Source: Asticcacaulis benevestitus DSM 16100 = ATCC BAA-896 (GTDB taxonomy: Bacteria; Pseudomonadota; Alphaproteobacteria; Caulobacterales; Caulobacteraceae). Taken from it: a DNA stretch of 56,909 nucleotides. The stretch is taken from positions 1-56,909 of the forward strand of contig NZ_AQWM01000024.1 in NCBI RefSeq assembly GCF_000376105.1, in the 5' to 3' direction. The notes beneath the pieces are model-generated. The model did no database searches and was not told the DNA's origin. It saw only the letters and a program-made list of their open reading frames with translations. The position numbers and the translations under genes were made by a program. Shown in pieces: positions 44,274 through 53,914 of the stretch (position 1 is its first letter; every line of letters starts with the position of its first letter).

Positions 44274-46484
44274 CTAGGGTTTAAGTGACCTCTTGGTAGC
44301 GCGCGTCTCCCCGACAATACCTTCGTCACCGGCTGAACTCGCTACAGTTACGGTGTAGTTACCACCGGCTATATCCCACCTATTGGTTTTCAGGTTGAAA
44401 CTGGCCAATAAACGCGGATCAGCTGTTAGAGTAACGGTCTGGCTCTGACCCGGCATAAGGTCCACCTTACTGAAACCGATCAGTCTTTGGATTTTGGCAC
44501 CAGGCGTGTGGCTAAGATAGACCTGTGGGGTGTCTTTGCCGCTCAGCTTGCCGGTATTCGTCACCGTAAAGCTGACACTCACGGTCTGTCCCCCGGTGAC
44601 TTTCAGATCGGTATAGCTGAACTGTGTATATGACAGGCCAAAACCGAAGGGGAAGAGGGGTTTGGCGCCGGTTTTGGCAAAGCGGCGATAACCAACATCG
44701 GCGCCCTCCTCGTAAACGACATCGAAGATCTGACCATCAGGCACATCGAGGCCCGGCAAAGCTACGCGCGGATACTGATCGAGCGACGCGGGGAAGGTCA
44801 CTGGCAGACGACCCGATGGGTTGACCTTGCCCGTCACGATATCGGCGATAACCTCGCCACCTTTTTGTCCAGGATACCAGGCTTCGATGACCGCGCCCGC
44901 CTTATCCAGCCATGGCATGAGCACCGGACCACCTGTCTCCAGGACGACGATCGTATTGGGGTTGGCCGCAGTCACAGCGGAGATCAGGTGGTCTTGCCCA
45001 TTGGGCAAGGACAGATCTGGCGCATCCTCATTCTCCCCCATCCATTGCAGGCCAAAGACGATGACCACATCGGCCATTTTCGCCAGACGCGCCGCCTCTG
45101 CGTCATAGCGACCGTCATAGAAGCGTATCTCAGCTTCTGGCAGACGCTCGCGCAGGGCCTTAAGTGGCGAGGAGGGGTGGAAATTGGCATTGCGGAACAT
45201 GGCCAGCATGCCTTCGCCGCCAAGTGGCACAATGAGCTGGCCTTCGCCGGCCAGAACCTGTGAGGAGCCACCGCCCGACGCGACACCGGCATCGGCATGA
45301 CCGCCAATGACCAGTATCTTTTTAACCGTTCCCGCCAACGGCAGAAGGCCGGGCGTGTTTTTGAGAAGAACCATGCCCTCGGCGGCTTGCCGCGCCGCCA
45401 CCTCAGCATGGGCGGCATAGTCGATCTCACCGACTGGCTCTGGCGTGTCGAAGAGACCCGCTGCGAACATTGAGCGCAGGATGCGCCGGTTCATATCCTC
45501 TATCCGTGCCTGCGGCACGGTGCGGGATGCGACAGCGGCTTTCAGCGGCTCACCAAACCACACTTGTTTATCGAGTTGCTCCCCTGATTGCTGATCGAGC
45601 CCCAGCAGGGCGAAATCGGTCGATTTCACTGCGCCCCAGTCCGACATCACCCAGCCCTTATAGCCCCAGTCGCCTTTTAGAACCTTGTTGAGCAGCCAGT
45701 CATGGCCGCAGGCGTATGCGCCATTGACCAGACTATAAGCGCACATAACCGATCCAGGCTGGCCTTTTTCGATGGCGATCTGGAAAGCCAGGAGATCGGA
45801 TTCACGCAAAGCCGCCTCGTCGATGACGCTATTGGCAAAGTTACGGCCGGTCTCCTGATCGTTTAGCGCGAAGTGCTTGACGGTTGAGATCACGCCTTCG
45901 CTCTGGATGCCGCGGATCTGTTCTCCCGCCATCATGCCGGCTAGCCAAGGGTCTTCGCCGACATACTCGAAGTTGCGGCCATTGCGTGGATCACGCGCCA
46001 GATTGGCCCCGCCGGCAAGTTGCACATTTATTTTCTTGTGGCGTGCCTCGTTGCCGACCACGACGCCGCCGGCAAAGGCGATATCGGGGTTGAAGGTTGC
46101 GGCCAGGGCAAGTCCGGAGGGCAGGGCGGTGGCGTGGTCACCGGGCCTGATGCCCAGCGGATTGGTAACGCCGAGCGATGCGTCGCTTTCCTGAAGCGCA
46201 GGGATGCCGAGGCGGGGAATGGGCGGGTAGTACCCCGCCGAACCGATGGCGCCGTCTGGAATCTTGCCGCCTAAAATGGGCAACGCCATGGGACCGTGCA
46301 GGAAGCTCAGACGCTCGTCATTGGTCATGGCGGCATTCAGCAGGCTAGCGCGGACATCAGGCGACAGGTGGGCGTCGAGCCAAGGCTTTGCGGGCTCTGC
46401 GGCCTGCGCGGACAGGGCCATGCCGAGTGCCAATAGGCTGACCCTGGCGGCGGACATAAGGGTGCGGTGACGGTTGAAGATCAT
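44274..46484 (-). CDS. GH3 beta-glycosidase, exported, in rhamnoside locus
   Basis: Family 3 hydrolase of 736 aa with a Sec signal (ARVSLLALGMALSAQA). TVKHFALNDQETGRNF gives the Lys-His pair, VMSDWGAVKSTDFALLG the nucleophile (D282), and ILVIGGHADAGVASGGGSSQ the second domain. An FN3-like C-terminus begins near FGFGLSYTQFSY. It is 29 bp behind the GH78 gene and co-directional. It probably removes beta-glucosyl residues exposed when rhamnose is cleaved from rhamnosides. It is clearly diverged from the GH3 at 659-2947. Confidence 0.93.
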   Translation of the reverse strand: MIFNRHRTLMSAARVSLLALGMALSAQAAEPAKPWLDAHLSPDVRASLLNAAMTNDERLSFLHGPMALPILGGKIPDGAIGSAGYYPPIPRLGIPALQESDASLGVTNPLGIRPGDHATALPSGLALAATFNPDIAFAGGVVVGNEARHKKINVQLAGGANLARDPRNGRNFEYVGEDPWLAGMMAGEQIRGIQSEGVISTVKHFALNDQETGRNFANSVIDEAALRESDLLAFQIAIEKGQPGSVMCAYSLVNGAYACGHDWLLNKVLKGDWGYKGWVMSDWGAVKSTDFALLGLDQQSGEQLDKQVWFGEPLKAAVASRTVPQARIEDMNRRILRSMFAAGLFDTPEPVGEIDYAAHAEVAARQAAEGMVLLKNTPGLLPLAGTVKKILVIGGHADAGVASGGGSSQVLAGEGQLIVPLGGEGMLAMFRNANFHPSSPLKALRERLPEAEIRFYDGRYDAEAARLAKMADVVIVFGLQWMGENEDAPDLSLPNGQDHLISAVTAANPNTIVVLETGGPVLMPWLDKAGAVIEAWYPGQKGGEVIADIVTGKVNPSGRLPVTFPASLDQYPRVALPGLDVPDGQIFDVVYEEGADVGYRRFAKTGAKPLFPFGFGLSYTQFSYTDLKVTGGQTVSVSFTVTNTGKLSGKDTPQVYLSHTPGAKIQRLIGFSKVDLMPGQSQTVTLTADPRLLASFNLKTNRWDIAGGNYTVTVASSAGDEGIVGETRATKRSLKP

Positions 46485-46513
46485 GGGATATTCCTTCTAA
46501 AAGGGCACTAAAC

Positions 46514-49500
46514 CTAGGCGGTGATGGTGAAATGATAGGTACCCGAACCAATCTCGACGACCGTGCGGTCTCCATCGGTGCCGATCAGGCGAATATCTGG
46601 ATGGCCGGCGACGGCTTTTCCGCCTTCACGTACCGTCGCCGCCGAGAGTGTCGGCAGATAGACCAAGGCCCGGGAATTGGTAGCGACTGTGACGCTCAAA
46701 GAAAATGCACCCTTTGGCCCTTGAGACCAGTCGGTGGCCAGACGTCCCGTCACGCCGTGATAGTCGCCGCCGCCTGTCTTGACGCGCGGATCGAGCAAAG
46801 GGTTGACTTTGAAGGTTTTAAAGCCCGGGTCGATCGGATCGAAACCGGCCAGACGGCGGAAAACAAAGCCGGTGACCGCGCCGAGTGAATAGTGGTTGAA
46901 CGAGTTCATCGACACATCTCCGGTATCGCCGTTCCAGCGTTCCCAGATGGTCGTTGCGCCCTTCGCCACCATGTAGCCCCAGGACGGATAGTCGGTTCGC
47001 AACAAAAGATCATATACCGTCTGGCTATAGCCGGCATCGGCCAGGGCATCGAGGCTAAACGGTGTGGCGAGGAAGCCGGTGGTCAGATGACCGCGCTTTT
47101 CGATATTGGCCTTAAGCTTAGCGCTCGCGCTGGCGCGTAGAGCGTCTGGTAGCAGGTCGTAATGCAGGGCCAGGATATAGCCGGTTTGGGAATCGTTGCT
47201 GACGAGGCCATCGGGCTGGACATAGGCCTTGATAAAGGCCGTCTTGATATTGGCCGAAAGGGTGGTGTAGGCGCTGGCGTCGCGGCCGGTCGCCTTCGCC
47301 ATATCGACCATGGCATCGACCGAGTGTTTCCACATGGCTGTGGCGATCAGGTCCTTTGGCGTAGTGGCGTCACCGGGATATTTGGAATCGAACGACAGCC
47401 AATCGCCGAAATCGGCGCCACGGTTCTTTGTCCAGATGAAGTCGTCGCTGTTGGCGATGATGAAGTCGATATAGCGGGTCATCGACGCCCAGTGCTGATC
47501 GATCACCGCCGTATCACCAAAGCGCTTCCACGTCGTCCACGCCAGTATGACACCGGCATCGGCCCAACCGGGCGCAGCACCGGTGCCAAACTCGGTACCA
47601 ATTGTGTCGGGCGAGACATTGCTGTAGGCGCCATCAGCGCTTTGCGCATCGCGGACATCGCCCAGCCACCGCTCGGTGAAGGCCGCCACATTCATGTTGA
47701 AGGCGGCGGCGTCCCAGAAGACATTGGCATCCCCCATCCAGCCCAGACGTTCGTCGCGCTGCGGGCAGTCGGTGGGAATACCTATGAAGTTCGAGCGCTG
47801 GCTCCACAGTGTATTTTGCCACAATTGCTGGATGATCGGATTGCCCATGCGTAGATGTCCCGTCTCCAGAAGATCTGAATGGATGACGATTCCGGTAATA
47901 TCGTCGGGCTTTGGCGCAGCGCTAAGTCCGGATACCTCGACATAGCGAAAGCCATGATAGGTGAAATGGGGCTCATAGGTTTCGCCGGCCGGATCACCTT
48001 TCAGGATATAGATATCAGCGGCGCGGGCGGCACGCAGGTTGGATTGGTCGATAGTCCCGTCGGCCTTGAGCACCTCGGCGAATTTCAGCGTGACGGTATC
48101 ACCGGCCTTGCCCTTGGTTTTCAGTCGGACCCAGCCGGCGAAATTCTGGCCGAAATCTATGACATAGGCGCCATTGATCAGCGTTGTGGTGGCGGGTTTT
48201 AGCGTGCGGGTGCGGCGAATGGGCGGGCTGATCATGCCCTCCAGCTTGCCTGCGGCGGTCGGGGCGAGGGTTGCTGGTGACCAGCGGGCATCGCCCTTGA
48301 AACCGGCACTGGCCCAGCCCGGCTGTTCAAGACGGGCGTCATAGTCTTCCCCGTCATAGATGTCGCTCATCGTGGCGGGCGCTGCGGAAATCAACCATTG
48401 ATCGTCAGTCGTAACGGTCTCGGTGCGGCCGTCGGTATAGGTCAGCTCAAGCTGGGCTAAGTAACGCAAGGGGGCATCCCCGAAAGCATAGCGTCCTGCG
48501 GGGGCCAGATAGCTGCCGTAGAAGCCATCTCCGACCATGGCGGCGATGGCGTTCTGACCCGTTTTGACGAGGGCCGTGACGTCGTGGACGCGATAGAGGA
48601 TGCGCTGACTAAAATCCGTGCTCTCCGGCGCCAGAAGGCCGTCGCCGACGCGCTGGCCGTTGATATGCGTCTCGTAGGCGCCAAGCGCGGTCACGTAGAG
48701 GCGCGCTTGCGTCACAGGCGCTTTCGCACTGAAATCCCGGCGCAATAGAAAGGCGCCCTTGCCGGGAAGGGGCATGGTCTTGCCAGGGATCAGCGTGATG
48801 GGCGACCATCCGCTGTCATCAAAGGCCGGTGAGGTCCAGGTGTCCGGCTTGTCGGTCGAGGTGAGGGCGGTCTCATCGTTGACGCGCACCACGCGGCCGT
48901 CTTTCAGTTCGGCGCGTACCATTAGGGCAGACTTTATGAGGCTTTCGGGGGTGACACCCCAGCCGGTAAGATCGTCGAGCGCCACGGCCAGCACATGCTT
49001 GCCGGCTTTCAGGGTAACACGGCTCTCGACCGTGCCCTGCTTGCCGAAGGCAACCGACGAATAGGGTGGCAATGTGATGGCCTGACCATCGATAAACGGC
49101 TTGTAGCCGACATTCGCAAGGGTCATCACGGTCACCTCGGCATCGGCGTCGAGGGTGAAGCTGAGCCGGACTTGGCGGGTCTGGTCCTTGGCGGGGCGCT
49201 TGACGCCAAACCAGTGAAGACCGGCTTCGCGGTCGCCCCGCATTTCAGCATCCTCGGCTGCCAGCCACTGGCCGGTCCAGTCGGCAGGCGACAGAAGGCC
49301 CATTTCCCAGAAGGCGGCGGGGCTGAGCGCGCTCTGGCCGTGATTGTCCCATACCTTGACCTGCCAGCAGGCGCGTTGGCGACTTTTCAGGGCCTTTCCC
49401 TTGTAGGTCACGTCGAAAGACTGATCGCTGTCGATTTTGCCGCTGTCCCACAGGTCGAAATCACCGGCTTTCAGACTGTCGAGGGATGAGGCCACCTGCA

Positions 49501-49723
49501 CCTGATAGGCGGTCTGCATCGTGCCGCGAGTTGGCGATTCCAGCCGCCAAGAGAGGCGGACATTTGCCAGTTGCACGCCCAGGGGGCTCTCGACGTTTTC
49601 GCACAGCAGGCCCAGAACGCGTAAACCCTTGCCTGTGGACGCGGCAAGGGTGGGGCTTGAGGCAACAAGACCAGCAAGGCCGGTGCCGACGAGAATACCG
49701 CGACGTGAGGGCCGAAACGACAT
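46514..49723 (-). CDS. GH78 alpha-L-rhamnosidase, Tat-exported
   Basis: Large inverting alpha-L-rhamnosidase of 1069 aa. The Tat signal is FRPSRRGILVGTGLAGLVAS. The N-terminal Bac_rhamnosid_N-type beta domains follow, with GYKPFIDGQAI, YETHINGQRVGDGLLAP and GFRYVEVSGL. The (alpha/alpha)6 barrel has the active-site signature TDCPQRDERLGWMGDANVFW and a second carboxylate in TTIWERWNGDTGDVSMNSFN. A C-terminal beta domain completes it. It cleaves terminal rhamnose from pectic rhamnogalacturonan, plant glycosides or similar polymers in the periplasm. It follows the TonB-dependent receptor and precedes GH3. Confidence 0.95.
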   Translation of the reverse strand: MSFRPSRRGILVGTGLAGLVASSPTLAASTGKGLRVLGLLCENVESPLGVQLANVRLSWRLESPTRGTMQTAYQVQVASSLDSLKAGDFDLWDSGKIDSDQSFDVTYKGKALKSRQRACWQVKVWDNHGQSALSPAAFWEMGLLSPADWTGQWLAAEDAEMRGDREAGLHWFGVKRPAKDQTRQVRLSFTLDADAEVTVMTLANVGYKPFIDGQAITLPPYSSVAFGKQGTVESRVTLKAGKHVLAVALDDLTGWGVTPESLIKSALMVRAELKDGRVVRVNDETALTSTDKPDTWTSPAFDDSGWSPITLIPGKTMPLPGKGAFLLRRDFSAKAPVTQARLYVTALGAYETHINGQRVGDGLLAPESTDFSQRILYRVHDVTALVKTGQNAIAAMVGDGFYGSYLAPAGRYAFGDAPLRYLAQLELTYTDGRTETVTTDDQWLISAAPATMSDIYDGEDYDARLEQPGWASAGFKGDARWSPATLAPTAAGKLEGMISPPIRRTRTLKPATTTLINGAYVIDFGQNFAGWVRLKTKGKAGDTVTLKFAEVLKADGTIDQSNLRAARAADIYILKGDPAGETYEPHFTYHGFRYVEVSGLSAAPKPDDITGIVIHSDLLETGHLRMGNPIIQQLWQNTLWSQRSNFIGIPTDCPQRDERLGWMGDANVFWDAAAFNMNVAAFTERWLGDVRDAQSADGAYSNVSPDTIGTEFGTGAAPGWADAGVILAWTTWKRFGDTAVIDQHWASMTRYIDFIIANSDDFIWTKNRGADFGDWLSFDSKYPGDATTPKDLIATAMWKHSVDAMVDMAKATGRDASAYTTLSANIKTAFIKAYVQPDGLVSNDSQTGYILALHYDLLPDALRASASAKLKANIEKRGHLTTGFLATPFSLDALADAGYSQTVYDLLLRTDYPSWGYMVAKGATTIWERWNGDTGDVSMNSFNHYSLGAVTGFVFRRLAGFDPIDPGFKTFKVNPLLDPRVKTGGGDYHGVTGRLATDWSQGPKGAFSLSVTVATNSRALVYLPTLSAATVREGGKAVAGHPDIRLIGTDGDRTVVEIGSGTYHFTITA

Positions 49724-49792
49724 GAGTGGGCTCCGCTGTAGATTTTATGTTTGGCGCAGGGTGCACCTGAAAGGACAAAAAGGAAATTTCAT

Positions 49793-49886
49793 AAAAAAGA
49801 GAGGCTGATCGCCAGCGCCGGAGGGCCAGGGTAGGCAACGCTTGGGGTGAGGGGCCACCCGGTGGTTGTTGCCGGCGATCAGCCTC
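49793..49886 (-). terminator. Branched rho-independent terminator behind the TonB receptor
   Basis: Read on the minus strand, GAGGCTGATCGCC pairs perfectly with GGCGATCAGCCTC (49886-49874 with 49813-49801). It encloses about 60 nt that contain further short stems (GGCAAC/GTTGCC and GGGTG/CACCC). Six T follow at 49798-49793. It should stop or attenuate transcription between the receptor and the GH78 gene, giving more receptor than enzyme. Confidence 0.8.
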
Positions 49887-49954
49887 AGAGGAAACACCCA
49901 GGGAGAAGACTAGGTCCTCGGGGTATATCCTGAAGAGGGCTTAGACGAGGTGGC

Positions 49955-52201
49955 TCAGAAATCGCGACGTAGCGTGATGCCCACCTCGCGGCCCTTGGTG
50001 ACCGTGCCGATGCGGTAGCCGGTATTCTGACCAAGGGTGTACCACGGACCGCCATCGGTATCCTGTACGACGTTATCCAGCAGGTTCTTGGCGTACAGGC
50101 TGGCCTCCCACTTGCCGTCCGGTCCCTTCAGCCCGACAAAGCCGTTGACCACGGTATAGGACGGCTGGGTCCAGGCGGTTTGAGGGAAGTAGGCCTCGTC
50201 ATGATAGGCGGCGTTAGCGCGAATATAGGCGTCCAGGCCCCACAGCTTGAAGCCATAATCAGTGCTGGCGGTAATGCTGACCTTGGGCAATTGGCCCAAC
50301 GAGGCATTGGAGATGCAGGTGGAGACGTAGTGCCCCAGCTGGACCTTGGGCACGCCTGTGACGTCGGGGGTGCCGTCGCCGTTGTAGTCATTACATGGCA
50401 CAGTGGCGCTATCGTAGTGAGCGTCGGTATAGGTGGCATTGAGGCCGACGGACCAATCTGGCGTGACCAGGAAGCGGCCTTCAAACTCAATACCCGAGCT
50501 GACCGCATTGCCGTTAGAGAACATAGTATCGTTACATGAGGAGCCGGTCGCAGTGCCGTCAGCCGTCGCGTAGGCTGTGCCGGTGGTCGAGGGCACGCCC
50601 GTACAGGCGATGATAAAGGACGAGCCGATATATCCGTCGTAGTTCTGCTTGAAGATCGCCAGGTTGGTAGTCAGGCGGCGGGCGAACCACTGGCTCTTGA
50701 TACCCAGTTCGAGCGAATCTGAATGCTCGGAACCGAAGTTGTAGAAGCTGGTTGGGATCGGGTTGTTGCCGGTATTGGCGCCGCCGGAGCCGGGGCGGAA
50801 CGAGGTGCCGTAGGAGGCGTAGAGCATAAGGTCGCGGCTAAACTCATGCTGGTAGCTGGCATTGCCGGTGGTCGCCTGATAGGTAATCGAACCGACGGCG
50901 CGTTCGACCTCAAAGTGCGAATAGCGCAGACCGAACTGGACCTTGTCCTTTTGCGTCAGGTTGAAGCGTTGGTTGGTGAAGATGCCATAGTCCTTGATGG
51001 TCTTGGCGTTGAGCGCATTAGAGGTAAAGGGCACGACCGAGGTGACCTGAGCGAACTCATTGTGGCTCGAGAAGACGCCGTAGGTAAAGTTATAGACGGG
51101 ATTGGCCTTGCTTTCGAAACGGAATTCGTTGGTGGCGGTCTTCTGCTTGATCGACTGGACAATGTTCGAGGGCAGCATGATGCCGGTATTGGCAAAATCG
51201 AGGTCAATGTTTTGGGCGAAGGTCGAGTCGGTGTAGCCCCCGACATAGTTGATCTGGTAGTCGCCCAGATCGTACCGCGCTTGCAGGACGGTCGTGACCG
51301 CGGTCGAATCGGAATAGTTCTTGCCTGAATTAAGCGCGGTCAGATCATCAAGCCTATAGGTTTCGCCTGCATTTTTTGAGATCGCCGTACCTGTGCCGGA
51401 CACCGAGCGATAGAAGGCGCGATCGTCACGCAGGCCTTGCGTTACCAACGAGACTTCCAGATCGTCGGTCGGGCGCCACATCAGCGTCCCGCGCAAGGAA
51501 CGCGTCTCGTGGTGCGACTTGTCGCCGTTGGCTATATCTTTCACGCCATTATCGTCATTGCTATCGTAAAGGCCGGCCAAGCGGAAAGCCAGAGTGTTGG
51601 TGATCGGTCCGCCGTAGGCGGCTTGCAGGTTTTTACCGTTCGAATCGGACAGGCTGCCTTGTACGAAGCCATCGGAACCTGAGAAGTTGGGGCGCAGCGT
51701 GTTCACCGTAATAGCGCCCGACGGTGAGGTGCGACCGCGCAGGGTGCCTTGCGGCCCGCGCAACACTTCGATCTGACCAATGTCGTAGATGGAGTTGAAG
51801 GCGTCCTGCGTGGCCACAGGCACTTCGTTGAAATAAACGTCGACCGTATTGGTGGTGCCGCCGATCCCCCCCAGGCCAGGCATCTTGATCCCACGCAGCG
51901 AAACAGATTGTTCGTCACCGCTGGTGCGGGTCAGCGAAAGACCGGCGCTGAGAACAGCCACTTCCTGGAAGCTTTCGATATGGGCCTCCTTGAGCGCTTC
52001 TGACGTTACAACGTTGACGGTCTGCGGAACGGCCTGAACACGCTCCTTGCGCTTGCTGGCGGTGACGATGACTTCAGTGGTGTCATTTGCGGCTGTGGTT
52101 GAATCCTGAGCGTAGGCGGGGCCGGCAAGTGCCAAAAGACTGGCGCCGGTCATGAGAAGTGCGAGCGTTTGGGACAGCGCTGTCGTAGAGATGCGGACCA
52201 T
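49955..52201 (-). CDS. TonB-dependent outer-membrane receptor
   Basis: Receptor of 748 aa with a signal peptide (LALLMTGASLLALAGPAYA) and a TonB-box-like segment TTEVIVTASKR. The plug domain reads VPQTVNVVTSEALKEAHIES, then FNSIYDIGQIEVLRGPQGTL. The beta-barrel ends in GREVGITLRRDF with a C-terminal Phe. It should import rhamnose-containing oligosaccharides across the outer membrane in a proton-motive-force-dependent way. It is divergent from the LacI regulator and upstream of the rhamnosidase genes. Substrate is inferred from context. Confidence 0.94.
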   Translation of the reverse strand: MVRISTTALSQTLALLMTGASLLALAGPAYAQDSTTAANDTTEVIVTASKRKERVQAVPQTVNVVTSEALKEAHIESFQEVAVLSAGLSLTRTSGDEQSVSLRGIKMPGLGGIGGTTNTVDVYFNEVPVATQDAFNSIYDIGQIEVLRGPQGTLRGRTSPSGAITVNTLRPNFSGSDGFVQGSLSDSNGKNLQAAYGGPITNTLAFRLAGLYDSNDDNGVKDIANGDKSHHETRSLRGTLMWRPTDDLEVSLVTQGLRDDRAFYRSVSGTGTAISKNAGETYRLDDLTALNSGKNYSDSTAVTTVLQARYDLGDYQINYVGGYTDSTFAQNIDLDFANTGIMLPSNIVQSIKQKTATNEFRFESKANPVYNFTYGVFSSHNEFAQVTSVVPFTSNALNAKTIKDYGIFTNQRFNLTQKDKVQFGLRYSHFEVERAVGSITYQATTGNASYQHEFSRDLMLYASYGTSFRPGSGGANTGNNPIPTSFYNFGSEHSDSLELGIKSQWFARRLTTNLAIFKQNYDGYIGSSFIIACTGVPSTTGTAYATADGTATGSSCNDTMFSNGNAVSSGIEFEGRFLVTPDWSVGLNATYTDAHYDSATVPCNDYNGDGTPDVTGVPKVQLGHYVSTCISNASLGQLPKVSITASTDYGFKLWGLDAYIRANAAYHDEAYFPQTAWTQPSYTVVNGFVGLKGPDGKWEASLYAKNLLDNVVQDTDGGPWYTLGQNTGYRIGTVTKGREVGITLRRDF

Positions 52202-52663
52202 GGTTGTTTCCCTTTTTGCTCGGCCGGTTCATCCGGGCCGGTTCCTGATTTAGCACGGCCTCGCCAAGACGCTTTTAGGGCGCGCAGGCGATGCGTGTTG
52301 TCGTGATGTGAGAGACGAAAGTGTTTTCCTGCGCGTCGCCGTTTGGCGACATTCCTGTCGTATTTTTTATCGTGACCAAAGATAACGAAGTCTTGCAGGA
52401 GGCGTCAACAAATTTCACAAAATGAATATTAAAATCACTAAATGGGATGATGTGTTGTGATAAATATGGCACTATGCGTCCCGACATCTGGGATTTTACC
52501 TCGAAACATTTCGCGTTAAAATGACTTATAAAAGCTATTTCTCTATAATAAATAATTGGTTATAAGTATGCCTGCATGGTAGCGATATCATTTTGTGTCG
52601 ACGGCTTAACCCACGACAGCCCTGTCTTATTTTTGAGTCCACGCATGAACTGCGAAGGCGATT
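52202..52663. promoter_or_regulatory. AT-rich divergent control region, receptor/LacI regulator
   Basis: This 462-bp region is markedly AT-rich for the window, especially 52400-52570, and holds no gene I can support. It should carry promoters for the TonB receptor (leftward) and regulator (rightward), with a LacI-type operator candidate at 52576-52591. Confidence 0.6.
52576..52591. promoter_or_regulatory. LacI-type operator candidate
   Basis: ATGGTAGCGATATCAT is an imperfect 16-bp palindrome (6 of 8 half-site positions agree) centred on CG, the usual form of LacI-family operators. It lies about 73 bp before the regulator start, in the shared intergenic region. Confidence 0.5.
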
Positions 52664-53704
52664 ATGACCCATCTGACCATCATGGAACTGGCGAAACGCG
52701 CCCAGGTATCGATGAAGACGATTTCGCGGGTCATTAACAAGGAGTCCGGTGTCGGCGCTAAAAAGCGCGCGGAAATCGAGGCACTTATAGAATCGCTGGG
52801 CTTCGTGCCGAATGCGGCGGCGCGCGCCATGGCGAGTTCGCGCAGCTATCTGATCGGCCTTTTGATGCACCAGACCAACAACCATTACTATCCACACGAA
52901 TTGCAGATCGGCGCTATGCGCGCATGTCGGCAGCGCGGATATCATCTGACGGTCGAAGAGACACGCAACTATGAGGAGGGGGGGCTTGAGGGCTTCCGCA
53001 AGCGCCTCCTTGCGGCACGCTTTGATGGCATTGTGCTGACACCACCTGTGACCGAGGATGTCGGTCTGATGGCCTTGCTCGAACAGCTCAAATTACCCTA
53101 TGTCCGCATCGCGCCCGTGAGCGACTATGAACGCTCGTCCTATGTCTACATGGATGATGAGGCGGCCGGATACGAAATGACCTGCTACTTGATCGACAGG
53201 GGCCACAGTGAGATTGCCTTTCTGGATAATATCCTCGGGCTCGCCTCATCCGATCAGCGCCGCAGCGGCTATGTTCGCGCTATGAACGAGGCGGGGTTTA
53301 CCATCCGGCCAGAATGGAGCGGTCATCGGCTATCCTATCTCAGCACGCGCATGGAAGAGGTTGAGCGACTGATTTTGCTAGATACGCGGCCCACCGCCAT
53401 CTTCGCGTCTGCGGATTTTCTCGCTTTCGGCGCCATCGCTGCGGCGTACAAGAACGGCCTGACTGTGCCGAAAGACATCAGTATTGTTGGTTTCGACAAT
53501 TCTCCGGGGTGCGAAAGCGTCTGGCCGCCACTGACCACCGTCCATCAGCCCATCGCTGATATGGCTGAGACCGCCACGTATCTGTTGCTCGACCAGTTCG
53601 GCGGCGATCTGGCGAGACCACAAAAACGAGGGCAGAAACTGCCCTATCATCTGGTTGTGCGCGCGTCGGTGGCGCCAAGCCTCGGGCGCAGCGACGAGAC
53701 TTAG
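52664..53704 (+). CDS. LacI-family regulator of the rhamnoside locus
   Basis: Repressor-type regulator of 346 aa. The HTH at residues 3-25 (LTIMELAKRAQVSMKTISRV) is followed by the hinge helix region (AARAMASSRSYLIGLLMHQT) and the periplasmic-binding-like sensor, with TAIFASADFLAFGAIAAAYK and VPKDISIVGFDNSPGCESVW. It is divergent from the TonB receptor and convergent with the transporter operon. It probably responds to rhamnose or a pathway intermediate such as the lactone or acid. The start at 52664 begins the usual LacI N-terminus. Confidence 0.92.
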   Translation: MTHLTIMELAKRAQVSMKTISRVINKESGVGAKKRAEIEALIESLGFVPNAAARAMASSRSYLIGLLMHQTNNHYYPHELQIGAMRACRQRGYHLTVEETRNYEEGGLEGFRKRLLAARFDGIVLTPPVTEDVGLMALLEQLKLPYVRIAPVSDYERSSYVYMDDEAAGYEMTCYLIDRGHSEIAFLDNILGLASSDQRRSGYVRAMNEAGFTIRPEWSGHRLSYLSTRMEEVERLILLDTRPTAIFASADFLAFGAIAAAYKNGLTVPKDISIVGFDNSPGCESVWPPLTTVHQPIADMAETATYLLLDQFGGDLARPQKRGQKLPYHLVVRASVAPSLGRSDET

Positions 53705-53846
53705 GAGGGCAGACGTCACGGTCAGGATGTCAGCAGGCCTAAACGGATCGATTGCCCCAACGGCGTGGTTGCGACTGTTCTGCCTTTCGGTGATTACAGG
53801 GGGTGGGGTGTATCCGATCGTTACTGCCGTCAGGAAGCCTGCGCTC

Positions 53847-53894
53847 GGATCTTAGACAGCATCAACAAGAGGGTGTCGATGCTGTCTAAGATCC
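53847..53894. terminator. Perfect 17-bp hairpin between convergent genes
   Basis: GGATCTTAGACAGCATC (53847-53863) and its exact inverted copy (53878-53894) with a 14-nt loop, between the LacI regulator and the RhaT-like gene. No T-run. Probably a bidirectional transcript-end structure. Confidence 0.7.
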
Positions 53895-53914
53895 TGGGCC
53901 GAGCGTGGCGTGTT

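Noticed and set aside
49801..49886. Riboswitch between the TonB receptor and GH78
   Set aside because: The perfect outer stem followed by six T is explained by a terminator; no known aptamer motif was recognised.
47162..51328. Plus-strand readings of about 200-230 codons opposite GH78 and the TonB receptor
   Set aside because: They mirror conserved motifs of the minus-strand proteins; no independent support.
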